From NCBI GenBank assembly GCA_963807775.1, contig CAWECY010000013.1, forward strand, positions 62,001-126,000: a DNA stretch of 64,000 bases, written 5' to 3'. Of this stretch, positions 8,117-19,884 are shown piece by piece. Within the stretch, counting starts at the first letter, position 1. Every line of letters begins with the position of its first letter. The notes beneath the pieces were generated by a model. It saw only the letters and a list, made by a program, of their open reading frames with translations, was not told the DNA's origin and searched no databases. The stretch is from Bog-473 sp963807775 (lineage in GTDB: Bacteria > Actinomycetota > Acidimicrobiia > Acidimicrobiales > RAAP-2). The translations under genes and the position numbers were made by a program.

Positions 8117-8716
8117 ATGCCCGCCCGCATGGTGCTGCTCAGGCACGGTTCCACCGAGTGGTCCGTCAGCGGTCAACACACGGGTCGCACAGATCTTCCT
8201 CTTCTCGACGAGGGCCGTCTCGACGCGGAAAGGGCAGGTGAGCTGATGCGCGAGCGCGGCCTCACCGAGTTCGGGCAGGTCCTGACCAGTCCCCTGAGCC
8301 GGGCCACTGAAACCTGTGCGCTGGCGGGCTTCAGGGGCCTACCTGAGCCGGACCTGGTGGAATGGGACTACGGCGACTACGAGGGCGTGACCACCCACGA
8401 GATCCATCGAAACCGACCTGGGTGGACGCTGTGGGACGACGGGGTGCCTGGGGGTGAGCAGATCGCCGAAGTGGCGCGCCGGGCCGACCGGGTCATTGAG
8501 CGGGCCCGCAGTTCCGAGGGGGACACCCTTTGCGTCGCCCACGGGCACCTCTTGCGGGTGCTGGCCGCCCGATGGCTCGGGCTGCCACCGGTCGCCGGGC
8601 GGTTGTTCCTCCTCGGAGCTGGGGCGGTCTGTGTGCTGGGCTGGGAGCGCGAGTGGCCCGCCATCGAGGCGTGGAACCTGGTTCTGGGCGGCGCAGGAGC
8701 CCCGCGCGAGGCCTAA
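8117..8716 (+). CDS. Histidine phosphatase family protein (phosphoglycerate mutase-like)
   Basis: 199 residues. The catalytic signature LLRHGSTEWS is at residues 6-15, the second region is TSPLSRATETCALAG, and the C-terminal catalytic histidine is in CVAHGHLLRVLAARWLG. This is the branch of small phosphatases (GpmB/CobC/acid phosphatase type) that act on phosphorylated metabolites. The exact substrate cannot be told. The gene is divergent from the sigma factor and overlaps the Rrf2 gene tail to tail by four bases. Confidence 0.88.
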   Translation: MPARMVLLRHGSTEWSVSGQHTGRTDLPLLDEGRLDAERAGELMRERGLTEFGQVLTSPLSRATETCALAGFRGLPEPDLVEWDYGDYEGVTTHEIHRNRPGWTLWDDGVPGGEQIAEVARRADRVIERARSSEGDTLCVAHGHLLRVLAARWLGLPPVAGRLFLLGAGAVCVLGWEREWPAIEAWNLVLGGAGAPREA

Positions 8717-9159
8717 CTCCCTACTGCGGCGGATGCGGCCACGTTGCCCCGGGCCCGGTCGACCATGTCGGCCAGGCTGTAGGACTGCAGGTGCCCGCGG
8801 ATCGTCTCACCCACGTCGGCCCAAACGGCGAGCAGGACACACTGGCCCTCGTGGTCGCACGCACCGTTTTCATGCGGCTCTCCGAAGTCGCCGGCAGCGA
8901 TGGGACCGTCGACAGCTGAGACGATCTGCGCCAGGGAGATCTCCTCGGGAGGCCTGGCCAGGACGTAGCCACCACCGACACCCCGTTTGGAGCGGACGAG
9001 ACCCGCTCCTTTCAGCGCCAGGAGGATCTGCTCGAGATAGGGCTGCGGCAAGCCGGTGCGCTCGGCGATGTCGCGCACAGAAGTCGGCGTCTCGGCCCCG
9101 TGGAGGGCCAGGGAGAGCAGCGCCCTGCTGGCGTAGTCACCCCGTGTCGAAACCCTCAC
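8713..9159 (-). CDS. Rrf2 family transcriptional regulator
   Basis: 148 residues. The winged helix-turn-helix covers about 1-70, with RGDYASRALLSLA, AERTGLPQPYLEQILLALKGAGLV and the glycine wing SKRGVGGGYVLARP. The effector region holds only two cysteines (C101 and C107, CDHEGQC). The third cysteine of IscR/NsrR-type [Fe-S] regulators is not visible, so the cluster may use another ligand or be absent. Rrf2 regulators sense iron-sulfur status, nitric oxide or redox change. The gene is divergent from the phosphodiesterase at 9226 and could regulate it or itself. Confidence 0.88.
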   Translation of the reverse strand: MRVSTRGDYASRALLSLALHGAETPTSVRDIAERTGLPQPYLEQILLALKGAGLVRSKRGVGGGYVLARPPEEISLAQIVSAVDGPIAAGDFGEPHENGACDHEGQCVLLAVWADVGETIRGHLQSYSLADMVDRARGNVAASAAVGS

Positions 9160-9225
9160 GAAAACCGATCCTACCGGCCCAGACGCGGGTACCGGGGGGT
9201 GTCCGAGTCGTAGGGTGGGTCCCCT

Positions 9226-10407
9226 GTGAGCGACGGCACGGCGGCCCAGGCGACGATGACGCAGCCCGGCAACGAGGTTCGGGCGGGAGCGGGTGTGCCG
9301 GAGCCGATCCTGCCCGCCTTCGGCGGGCCCTGTCTAGAAGGCGTGGTGCCCGGATTGCTCGGACACCTGGCCGGAGCGCCGCTGCCGAACTGGATGCCGC
9401 CCTCGATTGTCGAGGCCTCGCAGATCGTCCTGCTGGTGGTGGACGGCCTGGGCGCCGAGCAGCTGCGTGAGCGCAGCCCGCTGGCGCCGGTGCTGACGGC
9501 AGGGGCCGGCGGTGTGATCACATCGGTCGCCCCCAGCACGACGGCCTGCGCCTTGACGACTTTGGTCACCGGCAGGGTGCCGGCTGAGCACGGCGTGGTT
9601 GGCTACCGGGTGGCGCTTGACGGCGACGTGATGAACGTCTTGCAGTGGTCGGTCGGCGGTAAGGACGCCCGGATGCGGGTGCCGGCGCACGTCTTCCAGC
9701 CCTTACCTTCCTTCCCCGGAGCGAGTGAGCTCGTGCCGGTGGTCACGCGCTACGACTACGGGCCGACCGGTTTCACGGCGGCGCACCTGGGGCGAGTGGA
9801 GTTGCATCGCTGGCACACGCCCTCGGGCCTGGTCACGGCCGTGCGCCGGCTCGCCGCGGAGGACAGGCCGTTCGTGTACGCCTACTACGAGGGCATCGAC
9901 AAGGTCGCGCACGCAGAGGGCCTGAACGAGTACTACGACAGCGAACTGCGGGCCGCCGACCGCCTTGTGGGGGACGTGCTCGAGGTGCTCCCGCCCGGTG
10001 CCGTGCTCGTCGTGACGGCGGACCACGGGCAGGTGGATGTTGGAGCCGCAGTCGAGGTGTTCGGCAGCGAGATCATGGACCACGTCACGCTGATCAGCGG
10101 GGAGGGCCGATTCCGCTGGCTGCACGTGCCTCCGGGTGCTGTGGCCGAGGTCGCCCGGGTGGCCGAGGAGCTGTACGGCGAATTGGCCTGGGTGCGTACG
10201 AAGGAGCAGATCGTTGACGAGGGCTGGCTCGGCGGTGTGCCCTCGTCCGAGATCCTGGCCCGGCTGGGCGACGTGGCCCTGGTGCCCTTCGCGCCGACTG
10301 CCTTCATGGACCCGGCCGACACGGGTGAGCTGCGGCTGATGGCCCGTCACGGGTCGCTCACGGCGGCCGAGATGATGGTCCCCCTGCTCAGCTGGAGTGT
10401 CCGGTGA
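9226..10407 (+). CDS. Alkaline phosphatase superfamily nucleotide pyrophosphatase/phosphodiesterase
   Basis: 393 residues. The metal-binding and nucleophile sites of the NPP family are visible: VVDGLGAEQL near residue 70, the nucleophile threonine region PSTTACALTTLVTG, YYEGIDKVAHAEG in the middle, VVTADHGQVDVG and a late histidine in MARHGSLTAAEM. The family hydrolyses nucleotide or phosphodiester bonds. No signal peptide is visible, so it is probably cytoplasmic. The GTG start follows TAGGGT at 9211-9216 with no ribosome site, which suggests a leaderless transcript. Substrate unknown. Confidence 0.85.
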   Translation: MSDGTAAQATMTQPGNEVRAGAGVPEPILPAFGGPCLEGVVPGLLGHLAGAPLPNWMPPSIVEASQIVLLVVDGLGAEQLRERSPLAPVLTAGAGGVITSVAPSTTACALTTLVTGRVPAEHGVVGYRVALDGDVMNVLQWSVGGKDARMRVPAHVFQPLPSFPGASELVPVVTRYDYGPTGFTAAHLGRVELHRWHTPSGLVTAVRRLAAEDRPFVYAYYEGIDKVAHAEGLNEYYDSELRAADRLVGDVLEVLPPGAVLVVTADHGQVDVGAAVEVFGSEIMDHVTLISGEGRFRWLHVPPGAVAEVARVAEELYGELAWVRTKEQIVDEGWLGGVPSSEILARLGDVALVPFAPTAFMDPADTGELRLMARHGSLTAAEMMVPLLSWSVR

Positions 10408-10437
10408 CCCGCAGCTGGGCGGTGGCAACATAAGGCC

Positions 10438-10959
10438 GTGACGGACAACGGGGTAGCAGGCGACGAAGCGGGCGCAGTGGTGGGTGACACGACGGGAGGG
10501 AGCGACACGGCCGTTGCCCCGGACGAGGTGCTCGAGGCGGAGCGAGGAAAAGAGGACGACGGCACCGAGTCGGTCAACCAGCCGGCCAAGGTCCTGCGCA
10601 TCGGTTCCATGGTCAAGACGCTCCTCGACGAGGTACGCGCCGCCCCGCTGGACGAGAAGAGCCGGGTACGTTTGCGTGAGATCTACGAGCAGTCGATCCA
10701 GGATCTGTCCGGGGGTTTGTCACCGGACCTGGTGGCCGAGCTGGAGGCACTGTCTCCGCCCTTCGATGACGCCGCGCCGAGCGAGGCCGAGCTCCGCATC
10801 GCGCAGGCGCAACTGGTGGGGTGGCTCGAGGGGCTGTTCCACGGGATCCAGGCCACGTTGATGTCTCAACAGATCGCGGCGCGGGCCCAGCTCGAAGAGA
10901 TGCGCCAGCGCAGCCTGCCCTCGGCCGGCGAGTCGGGGCGGCCGGGGGCGTATCTCTGA
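10438..10959 (+). CDS. bpa: Bacterial proteasome activator (Bpa/PafE)
   Basis: 173 residues. The core QPAKVLRIGSMVKTLLDEVR, RLREIYEQSIQDLSGGLSPDL and AELRIAQAQLVGWLEGLFHG closely matches mycobacterial Bpa (Rv3780) from memory. The C-terminus is GAYL, equivalent to the GQYL tail that docks on the 20S core and opens its gate. Bpa forms a dodecameric ring and promotes ATP-independent proteasomal degradation of unfolded proteins. The first 45 residues are an acidic disordered tail. No proteasome subunits lie in the window, but this gene predicts them elsewhere in the genome. Confidence 0.93.
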   Translation: MTDNGVAGDEAGAVVGDTTGGSDTAVAPDEVLEAERGKEDDGTESVNQPAKVLRIGSMVKTLLDEVRAAPLDEKSRVRLREIYEQSIQDLSGGLSPDLVAELEALSPPFDDAAPSEAELRIAQAQLVGWLEGLFHGIQATLMSQQIAARAQLEEMRQRSLPSAGESGRPGAYL

Positions 10960-11005
10960 GTGGGCGGGTCCGGTCGGACGGCCGGGCGCGGGAAGAGGAG
11001 CGGCG

Positions 11006-11719
11006 ATGACGGACGAGATGGAGCAGGGCAGGGGTGGTGGCGACGGGACCGGTGGGCCGCCGGCGTTCCCGGGCAACGCGCCCCCGCCCCCACCGACGGC
11101 ACCATCTGGCCCGCCCGCCTACCCATCCGGCGGCCACGAGCAGGGCGCCTTGCCCTCGTTCCCGGCACCGTCGCCCACGGCGACCAGCAGCGGGTTCCCT
11201 CCGCCCCGCCCGACCGACCAGTGGCGCCCGGAGGTGCCCTACGCCACCTGGGCCACCCGTCTGGGCGGCTGGCTCATCGACTTCGCGATCTTCCTGGTCC
11301 CATTGATCCTCTTCTTCGTGCTGTTCCGGCACACCCACGTGCTCGAGTTACGGATGATGGCCAAGCGCGGGTCCAACGTCCGTCGGCACTTCTCGGCCCT
11401 GCCGTTCCTTCTTACAGGCGTCCTCTACGTCATCTACGCAACGCTCCTGTGCGGGCGTCCCCAGGGTCAGACCGTGGGCATGATGGCGGTGGGCGTGCGG
11501 GCGGTGCGTGACGACCCGGGGCACGGCCCCATCGGCTACGGCCGGGCCTTCATCCGGGCCCTTTTCGAGCAGGTGCTGCGGCTACTCGAGCTCATCTCGA
11601 TCGTGCTGGGCCTGCTCTGGCTCCTCGACATGCTGTTTCCGCTGTGGGACCGCAAGCGCCAGACCCTGCATGACAAGGTGGCCGGGTCGGTCGTCCTCAG
11701 GCTCCAGCCGGAGGGCTAG
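11006..11719 (+). CDS. RDD family membrane protein
   Basis: 237 residues. Residues 1-75 are proline- and glycine-rich and probably cytoplasmic. The RDD domain (about 85-230) starts with ATRLGGWLIDFAIFLVPLIL. It has three or four hydrophobic helices and contains the conserved GQTVGMMAVGVRAVRDD segment and the tail KRQTLHDKVAGSVVL. RDD proteins are integral membrane proteins of broadly unknown function; some affect cation transport. GGAAGAGGAGCGG precedes the ATG. It sits between bpa and dnaE. Confidence 0.85.
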   Translation: MTDEMEQGRGGGDGTGGPPAFPGNAPPPPPTAPSGPPAYPSGGHEQGALPSFPAPSPTATSSGFPPPRPTDQWRPEVPYATWATRLGGWLIDFAIFLVPLILFFVLFRHTHVLELRMMAKRGSNVRRHFSALPFLLTGVLYVIYATLLCGRPQGQTVGMMAVGVRAVRDDPGHGPIGYGRAFIRALFEQVLRLLELISIVLGLLWLLDMLFPLWDRKRQTLHDKVAGSVVLRLQPEG

Positions 11720-11787
11720 ATTCAACCTCCCCCGGGAGTAATGACACCGGTGTAAGTTTGGCGGTGGACGTGGCGAAAGGAGGGCCG

Positions 11788-14700
11788 GTGTCGGAGCGGT
11801 CGTTTACGCATCTGCACACCCATACCGAGTTCTCCATGCTCGACGGCGCCGCCCGCGTGGGCGACCTCGTCGCCGCTGCCGTGGAGGACGGCCAGCCCGC
11901 GCTCGGCATCACGGACCACGGCAACATGTACGGGGTCCTCGACTTCTACAAGGCCTGCCGCGACGCTGGCATCACACCGATCATCGGCACCGAGTCCTAC
12001 ATGGCCGGCGAGTCGCGCCACGAGCGCCCCGTCCGGCGCGGGCGCGTCGACGACACCGGCGGCGACGTGGAGGGCGGACAGAAGCTCTATTACCACCTGA
12101 CCCTGCTGGCCGAGAACATCGAGGGGTATCGCAACCTCATGAAGCTTTCCTCGGCCGCCTACCTCGAGGGGTACTACTACAAACCGCGGGTCGACTGGGA
12201 GCTGCTCCAGCGCCACCACGAGGGTCTCATCGCCACCACGGGGTGCCTGGGCGGTGTCGTGCTGCAGGCACTCCTGGCCGGTGACGAGGCCGAGGCGGAG
12301 AAGCGGGCGGCCCGGCTGCAGGACATCTTCGGGCGCGACAACCTCTTCGTGGAGCTGCAGGACCACGGAATAGCCGATCAGCACCGCACCAACCCTCAAC
12401 TGGTGGAGATCGCGAGGCGCATCGGCGCTCCACTGCTGGCCACCAACGACAGCCACTACACGCATCGGGAGGACGCCGTCGCCCACGACGCGCTGCTGTG
12501 CGTGCAGACGGGCGCGTTGCTGACCGACACCAACCGCTTCAAGTTCGAGGGCACGGAGCACTACCTCAAGTCGGCGTCGGAGATGCGCCACCTCTTCCGG
12601 GACGTGCCCGAGGCGTGCGACAACACACTGCTCATCGCCGAGCGGGCCGACGTGCAGATCGAGCTCGGTCGTCCCAGCCTGCCTGAATTCCCCGTGCCCG
12701 ACCGCTTCACCGGCGACACCTACGAGGAGCGGGCCCAGGCTTACCTGCGGCACCTCGCTTTCGAAGGCGCCAAGGAGCGCTACGGCGACCCCGTGCCCCC
12801 TGAGGTGGTGCAGCGCCTCGACTTCGAGCTGGGCGTCATCGGGGACATGGGGTTCCCCGCCTATTTCCTCGTGGTGTGGGACCTCATCCGCTTCGCCCGC
12901 GAATCGAACATCCGGGTCGGTCCCGGCCGGGGCTCGGCCGCCGGCTGTTGTGTGGCCTACTGCCTGCGCATCGTGGACCTCGACCCCATCCGCTACGACC
13001 TCCTCTTCGAGCGCTTCCTGAATCCCGGTCGCAAGCAGATGCCCGACATCGACATGGACTTCGACGAGCGCTACCGGTCCGACGTGATGCACTACGCGGC
13101 GGAGAAGTACGGCAGCGACCGGGTGGCGCAGATCATCACCTTCTCGACCATCAAGGCGCGGGCCGCCGTGCGCGACGCGTCGCGGGTGCTGGGCAAGCCT
13201 TACATCGTGGGCGACAAGATCGCCAAGGCCATGCCGCCGCTCATCATGGGCCGGGACACGCCCCTGCGCGCCTGCCTGGAGAAGACGGAGGGCTACGAGG
13301 ACGGCTATGCCTCCGCGGGCGAGTTGCGCACCATGCGCGACACCGATCCCGAGGCGAAGGAGGTCATCGACGTCGCGCTCGGACTGGAGGGGCTGCGGCG
13401 CCAGGACGGTATCCACGCCGCCGCGGTCGTCATCTCGCGTGACCCGCTGACCGACTACCTGCCCATCCAGCGCAAGCCCGACGCCGGAGGTGACCCAGCC
13501 GACGCCCCCATCGTCACCCAGTACGAAATGCACGGGGTGGAGGAGTTGGGCCTGCTCAAGATGGACTTCTTGGGCCTGCGCAACCTCTCCGTCATCGAGC
13601 GGGCACTGGACCGGATCGAGACGTCGACGGGCGCCCGTCCCGACATCGACAACGTGGACCTGGCCGACGAGCCGACCCTCGAGATGTTGCGCCGGGCCGA
13701 GTCGGTCGGCGTGTTCCAGCTCGAGGGTGGCGCCATGCGCCAGACCCTGCGCGCGCTGGCGCCGACGAGCTTCGACGACGTGGCCGCGCTCGTCGCGCTC
13801 TACCGCCCCGGTCCCATGGCCGCCAACATGCACCGCGACTACCCCGAGCTGAAGAACGGGCGCAAGGAACTGACGTACCTGCATCCCGACATCGAGCCCA
13901 TCCTGAAGGACACCTACGGGCTGATGCTGTACCAGGAGTCGGTCATGCGAGTCGCCCAGAAGTTCGCCGGCTACTCGCTGGAGGAAGCCGACAACTTGCG
14001 TAAGGCGTGCGGCAAGAAGATCCGCGCCCTGATTGCTGCCGAGCGCGAGAAGTTCGTCGCCGGCTGCGTCGCCGAAGGCTACGGCGAACAGTTGGGCACG
14101 CAGCTCTTCGACATCATCGAACCATTCGCCGACTACGCGTTCAACAAGTCGCACTCCTACGGCTACGGGCTGGTGGCGTACCAGACGGCGTGGCTCAAAG
14201 CGCATTACCCGGTGGAGTACATGTCGGCCCTGCTGACGTCGGTGAAGGACAACAAGGACAAGACGGCGGTCTATCTGGCCGAGTGCCGCTCCATGGGCAT
14301 TGACGTGCTCGTACCCGACGTGAACCGCTCCGTGGCCGAGTTCGCCCCCGATGCCACCGCCGAGGAGAGCCGGCCGGCCATCGTCTTCGGATTGGCGGCG
14401 GTGCGCAACGTCGGCGAAGGCCTGGTGGAGCGGATCGTGGCCGAGCGCGACGCCAACGGTCCATTCGAGGACATCTTCGACTTCTGCCAGCGGGTCGATC
14501 CGGTCGTCCTCAACAAGCGCACCATGGAGTCACTGGTCAAGGCCGGAGCGTTCGACTCCATGGAGCATCCGCGCCAGGGCCTGTGCCTGGTCCTGGAGGG
14601 CATCGTCGACCGCACGCTCGAGCGGCGGCGCGAGCGGGACCTCGGCATCACGACTCTCTTCGCCGCGTTAGAAGAGGAGCAGTCAGACCCGGGCTGGGGT

Positions 14701-15360
14701 GGGGCCAAGGTCGCCATACCCGAGGTCGAGTTCGACAAGGCCCAGCGCCTGGCCTTCGAGAAGGAGATGCTGGGTCTCTACGTGAGCGACCACCCCCTGA
14801 TGGGCTTCGAGTCGGCCCTGGCCCGGCACACCGACAGCAACTTGTCGGACATGCGGGAGGAGGACGTCGTGGCGGGGGACCGTTCGCCGGTGCGCACCGT
14901 CGGCGGAGTGGTGACCGACCTGAGACGCTCCTACACGAAGAAGGGCGACCTCATGGCCCGCTTCGTGCTCGAGGACCTGCAGGCCGCCATGGAGGTCTTC
15001 GTGTTCCCCAAGACGATGGCCGAATACGGGGCCCTGATCGAAAACGACGCCATCCTGGTGGTCCGGGGACGACTGGACACCCGGGAGGAAGAGCCCAAGA
15101 TCGTCTGCATGGAGGTGTCGCGTCCCCTGCTCGAGCGGGGCCAGGAGGACCTGCACATCACGCTGCCGCTGGGTGTGCTGACCGATGCCAAGGTCGACGG
15201 CCTCAAGGAGGTCCTGAGCGGGCACCCGGGCCACTCACCGGTCCTGCTCCACGTCGGCGCGAAGGTGCTGCGCCTGCCACCGGAGTTCAACGTGGACTGC
15301 CGCAACGGGCTCGTGGGCGAGCTCAAACGGCTGCTTGGCCAGAGCGCCGTGCTCTCCTGA
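11788..15360 (+). CDS. dnaE: DNA polymerase III alpha subunit (DnaE1 type)
   Basis: 1,190 residues from GTG 11788, chosen for the strong AAAGGAGGG site just upstream; the frame is open to TTG 11758. The N-terminal PHP domain is clear (THLHTHTEFSMLDG, GITDHGNMYG, ATNDSHYTHREDA). The polymerase core has GPGRGSAAGCCVAYCL and PDIDMDFDERYR with catalytic aspartates, then PEAKEVIDVALGLEG and RRQDGIHAAAVVIS. Later parts are FNKSHSYGYGLVAYQTAWLKAHYP, a helix-hairpin-helix and an OB fold (RTVGGVVTDLR). The complete PHP metal ligands fit actinobacterial DnaE1, which proofreads through its PHP domain. The gene is intact over 3.6 kb. Confidence 0.97.
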   Translation: MSERSFTHLHTHTEFSMLDGAARVGDLVAAAVEDGQPALGITDHGNMYGVLDFYKACRDAGITPIIGTESYMAGESRHERPVRRGRVDDTGGDVEGGQKLYYHLTLLAENIEGYRNLMKLSSAAYLEGYYYKPRVDWELLQRHHEGLIATTGCLGGVVLQALLAGDEAEAEKRAARLQDIFGRDNLFVELQDHGIADQHRTNPQLVEIARRIGAPLLATNDSHYTHREDAVAHDALLCVQTGALLTDTNRFKFEGTEHYLKSASEMRHLFRDVPEACDNTLLIAERADVQIELGRPSLPEFPVPDRFTGDTYEERAQAYLRHLAFEGAKERYGDPVPPEVVQRLDFELGVIGDMGFPAYFLVVWDLIRFARESNIRVGPGRGSAAGCCVAYCLRIVDLDPIRYDLLFERFLNPGRKQMPDIDMDFDERYRSDVMHYAAEKYGSDRVAQIITFSTIKARAAVRDASRVLGKPYIVGDKIAKAMPPLIMGRDTPLRACLEKTEGYEDGYASAGELRTMRDTDPEAKEVIDVALGLEGLRRQDGIHAAAVVISRDPLTDYLPIQRKPDAGGDPADAPIVTQYEMHGVEELGLLKMDFLGLRNLSVIERALDRIETSTGARPDIDNVDLADEPTLEMLRRAESVGVFQLEGGAMRQTLRALAPTSFDDVAALVALYRPGPMAANMHRDYPELKNGRKELTYLHPDIEPILKDTYGLMLYQESVMRVAQKFAGYSLEEADNLRKACGKKIRALIAAEREKFVAGCVAEGYGEQLGTQLFDIIEPFADYAFNKSHSYGYGLVAYQTAWLKAHYPVEYMSALLTSVKDNKDKTAVYLAECRSMGIDVLVPDVNRSVAEFAPDATAEESRPAIVFGLAAVRNVGEGLVERIVAERDANGPFEDIFDFCQRVDPVVLNKRTMESLVKAGAFDSMEHPRQGLCLVLEGIVDRTLERRRERDLGITTLFAALEEEQSDPGWGGAKVAIPEVEFDKAQRLAFEKEMLGLYVSDHPLMGFESALARHTDSNLSDMREEDVVAGDRSPVRTVGGVVTDLRRSYTKKGDLMARFVLEDLQAAMEVFVFPKTMAEYGALIENDAILVVRGRLDTREEEPKIVCMEVSRPLLERGQEDLHITLPLGVLTDAKVDGLKEVLSGHPGHSPVLLHVGAKVLRLPPEFNVDCRNGLVGELKRLLGQSAVLS

Positions 15361-15486
15361 GCACCTGTTGTCGGCGTCATAAACACGTCCTGAACAGGGA
15401 TTTCAAGGAGGAGACGGGCCGAATGGCTGCGGGCCGAGACCCGGACCGGTTGGGAACGCCCAGGGTAGAGCCAGTAGACTCACCTC
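15361..15486 (+). promoter_or_regulatory. Spacer after dnaE with candidate -10 box before the next gene
   Basis: 126 bases without a gene. TAGACT at 15475-15480 ends six bases before ATG 15487, with no Shine-Dalgarno sequence, again suggesting a leaderless start. TTGGGA at 15450-15455 is a possible but widely spaced -35. No terminator with a T-run is visible after dnaE. Confidence 0.35.
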
Positions 15487-16158
15487 ATGCCGATCGTAGT
15501 GAGCACCAAGGATTGCACCGCGCTCAGCGACGCTGAGCTGGTCGAAATGGCGGATCTCTGTGCGGACCGCCCGCCTGGGTACGACATCGGTTTCCTCTCC
15601 AAAGAGCGGGAATCCTGGGTCCTGATCACCCAGGCCCGGGAGGGGAACAAACTCCGCGGCTACTCGTTCTGCACGCTGGAACGCATCGGAGGCACGCCCT
15701 CGTTGCTCGTTGGCCTGGCCCTGGTCGATCGCACCTCTCGTGCCGAGGCCGCACTCAAGGGGATCATGGCCGACCAGTACCGCCGGGCGCTGCTGGCCTT
15801 CCCGGACGAGGATGTCCTGCTCGGCACGCGCCTGCTCTCGCCGGAGGGCTTCCGCGCCTTTGCCGGCCTGCAGGACGTGGTCCCGTTCCCAGACCACAAG
15901 TCGTCGGGTGAGGAGCGAGCCTGGGCCCGCCGTCTGTCCAAGCGCTTCGGCTGCGAGAGCAAGCTCGACGACCGCACGTTCGTGCTGAAGGGCGATGGCG
16001 GCGTGGCCGGTGGCCTGGACTTCTTCGCCCCCAAGGTCAAGATCCCAGCGGGGGTCGAGACGCACTTCACGGGCTTCGACGCCGACAAGGGCGACCGCCT
16101 GGTCGCCTTCGGCTGGGCCATGGCCGAGGACCTGGCCGGCGGCAAGCTCGGACGCTGA
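15487..16158 (+). CDS. Conserved hypothetical protein
   Basis: 223 residues with even composition, no signal peptide and no membrane segment. I do not recognise the family. The pattern of strands and helices (WVLITQAREGNKLRGYSFCT, SLLVGLALVDRTSRAEAALK, ADQYRRALLAFPDEDVLLG) is reminiscent of a GNAT-like or acyltransferase-like fold, but no acyl-CoA loop is clear. The tail contains an evenly spaced segment GGVAGGLDFFAPKVKIPAGV. It lies after dnaE and converges with the gene at 16164. Codon use and GC look like the neighbours, so it is a resident gene. Confidence 0.6.
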   Translation: MPIVVSTKDCTALSDAELVEMADLCADRPPGYDIGFLSKERESWVLITQAREGNKLRGYSFCTLERIGGTPSLLVGLALVDRTSRAEAALKGIMADQYRRALLAFPDEDVLLGTRLLSPEGFRAFAGLQDVVPFPDHKSSGEERAWARRLSKRFGCESKLDDRTFVLKGDGGVAGGLDFFAPKVKIPAGVETHFTGFDADKGDRLVAFGWAMAEDLAGGKLGR

Positions 16159-16163
16159 TCGGT

Positions 16164-16969
16164 TCAGCCCCGGGGCAGCACGGCCGCGCACACCTTGTAG
16201 CAGTGGCCGTCCCGAGGCGGGCTGACTGTGACCAGGAGGTACTGGGGCTCGAACCCCAGCGCTGACGCCAGGCTCTTCCCGCTCAGGCGTTCGCGCCGGG
16301 CCGCGTCGAGGGCGCGTGCCGCATGGCGGTCTTCCACCGGAAGCCATACGTCGTCGCGGTCCCACCCGAAGCGGACCCAGGTGGAGCCGTCCGCCTGGCG
16401 CCGGATCAGCTGCGGCTTGCGCGTCGGCTCAATCAGCGCCACCGAGGGCCGGAAGCCCCGGAATTCCCAATAGGGCGCGGACGGCCCGGGGAAGCCGAGG
16501 AGCGGTCCGTCCGGCGCGGCGACCAACCGCTCGAGCAGCTTGCGGAGCTGGCGACCTCGCAGCGTGCCGACGTGGCGCGGGAGCTCGGCCACCGTGGTCG
16601 CTTCCGGCTGGGCCAGGTCGTCTCGCTCGGGATCGTCGGCCAGTGTCACCTCGACCACGTCGAAAGTCCCGATGTCGGGATCGTGACCTTCGGGCCACGG
16701 CACGCGGACGCGCATCACCGTCCGGGTGGCCAAGTCGACGACGGTCGTGTCCTCTCGGGTCGAGGAGAGCACGAGGAGGTGCAGCGTGGAGCCGCCGGCC
16801 GTGGGTACTCGCTCCTTGCGCCGGGCGGAGCGGCGGGCCAGACGTGACGCGTCGGTGGGCGTGGTCGGATCGCGCCGGACCGCGGGCGATGTCTCGGTGT
16901 CGGAGTCCTCGCCCCCGTTCTCGTTGCCGTTGCTGGATCCGTAGTCCTCCAGGAGATCGTCGTTCTCAC

Positions 16970-16973
<4 letters not shown>
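16164..16973 (-). CDS. Conserved hypothetical protein with acidic disordered N-terminus
   Basis: 269 residues. Residues 1-45 are acidic and polar (NGNENGGEDSDTET). A basic patch follows (about 43-55, SRLARRSARRKERV) and then a folded region with alternating strands (LHLLVLSSTREDTTVVDLAT). Near the end are WVRFGWDRDDVWLPVEDRHA and QYLLVTVSPPRDGHCYKVC. I do not recognise it. Its ATG overlaps the stop of the upstream DUF255 gene (ATGA), so the two are probably co-translated and may act together. Confidence 0.6.
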
Positions 16974-19022
<2,049 letters not shown>

Positions 19023-19087
19023 GCCAGCGATGCTACGGCGCCGCCGCGGACTGCCACATCCTGCAGCCTCCGTGCAAGGCTCAGGCC

Positions 19088-19856
19088 ATGGAGCTCGAGC
19101 TGACAGGCAAGACGGCACTCATCACCGGGGGCAGCGGGGATCGGGCTGGCCATCGCCGCCCGCTTCGCCGAGGCCGGGGCCAACGTCATGATCAGCTCCC
19201 GGACGGCCGACGACCTGGCCGATGCCGCGGCGGGTCTGGTAGCCCAGGGAACGCCTGAGACCCGGGTGGGTTGGCGGGCCGCCCACGTGGGTCGCCCCGA
19301 GGACGCCGTCGCGTGCGTGGCCGACACCGTGGACCGATTCGGCTCCATCAACGTGCTGGTCAACAACGCCGGCACCAATCCCTATTTCGGTCCGATGATC
19401 GACATCGACGTGGGGCGGGCGCAGAAGACCTTCGAGGTCAACCAGCTGTCCGTGCTGACCTGGACGGCCGCCGCCGTCAAGGCGGGCTTGCGGGGCTCGG
19501 TGATCAACGTGGCGTCGGTGGGCGGCCTCGGCGTCGAGCCGAACATCGGTTGGTACAACGTCACCAAGGCGGCTGTGCTCCACATCACGCGCCAGCTCTC
19601 GTACGAGCTGGCACCCGATGTCCGGGTCAACGCCCTGGCTCCGGGGTTGGTGAAGACGAAGCTGTCGGCCGCCCTGTGGGAGGGCCACGGTGAGGAGCGC
19701 ATCGCGGAGTACGTCCCGCTGCGCCGCCTCGGCCTGCCCGACGACGTCGCCACGGCCGCCCTGTTCCTGGCCTCGGACGCCGCCTCGTGGGTGACCGGTC
19801 AGACCTTCGTCGTCGACGGCGGCACCACCACTCAGCCCTCGGGTGGCGTCGGCTGA
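19088..19856 (+). CDS. Short-chain dehydrogenase/reductase (one apparent frameshift)
   Basis: About 255 residues after repair. It begins MELELTGKTALITGGS, followed after the shift by GLAIAARFAEAGANVMISS. One extra G in the run at 19136-19139 (AGCGGGGATC) breaks the glycine-rich NAD(P) motif TGGSGIG; removing it restores the family signature. NNAGTNP, the serine region (INVASVGG), the catalytic YNVTK, and the C-terminal FVVDGG are all present. It is a classical SDR oxidoreductase with unknown substrate. It lies just upstream of the CMD/ECF41 pair. ECF41 sigma factors are typically found next to carboxymuconolactone decarboxylases, oxidoreductases or epimerases. Confidence 0.85.
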
Positions 19857-19884
19857 GCGGCGCCATGGGACCACAAGAAAGCGG

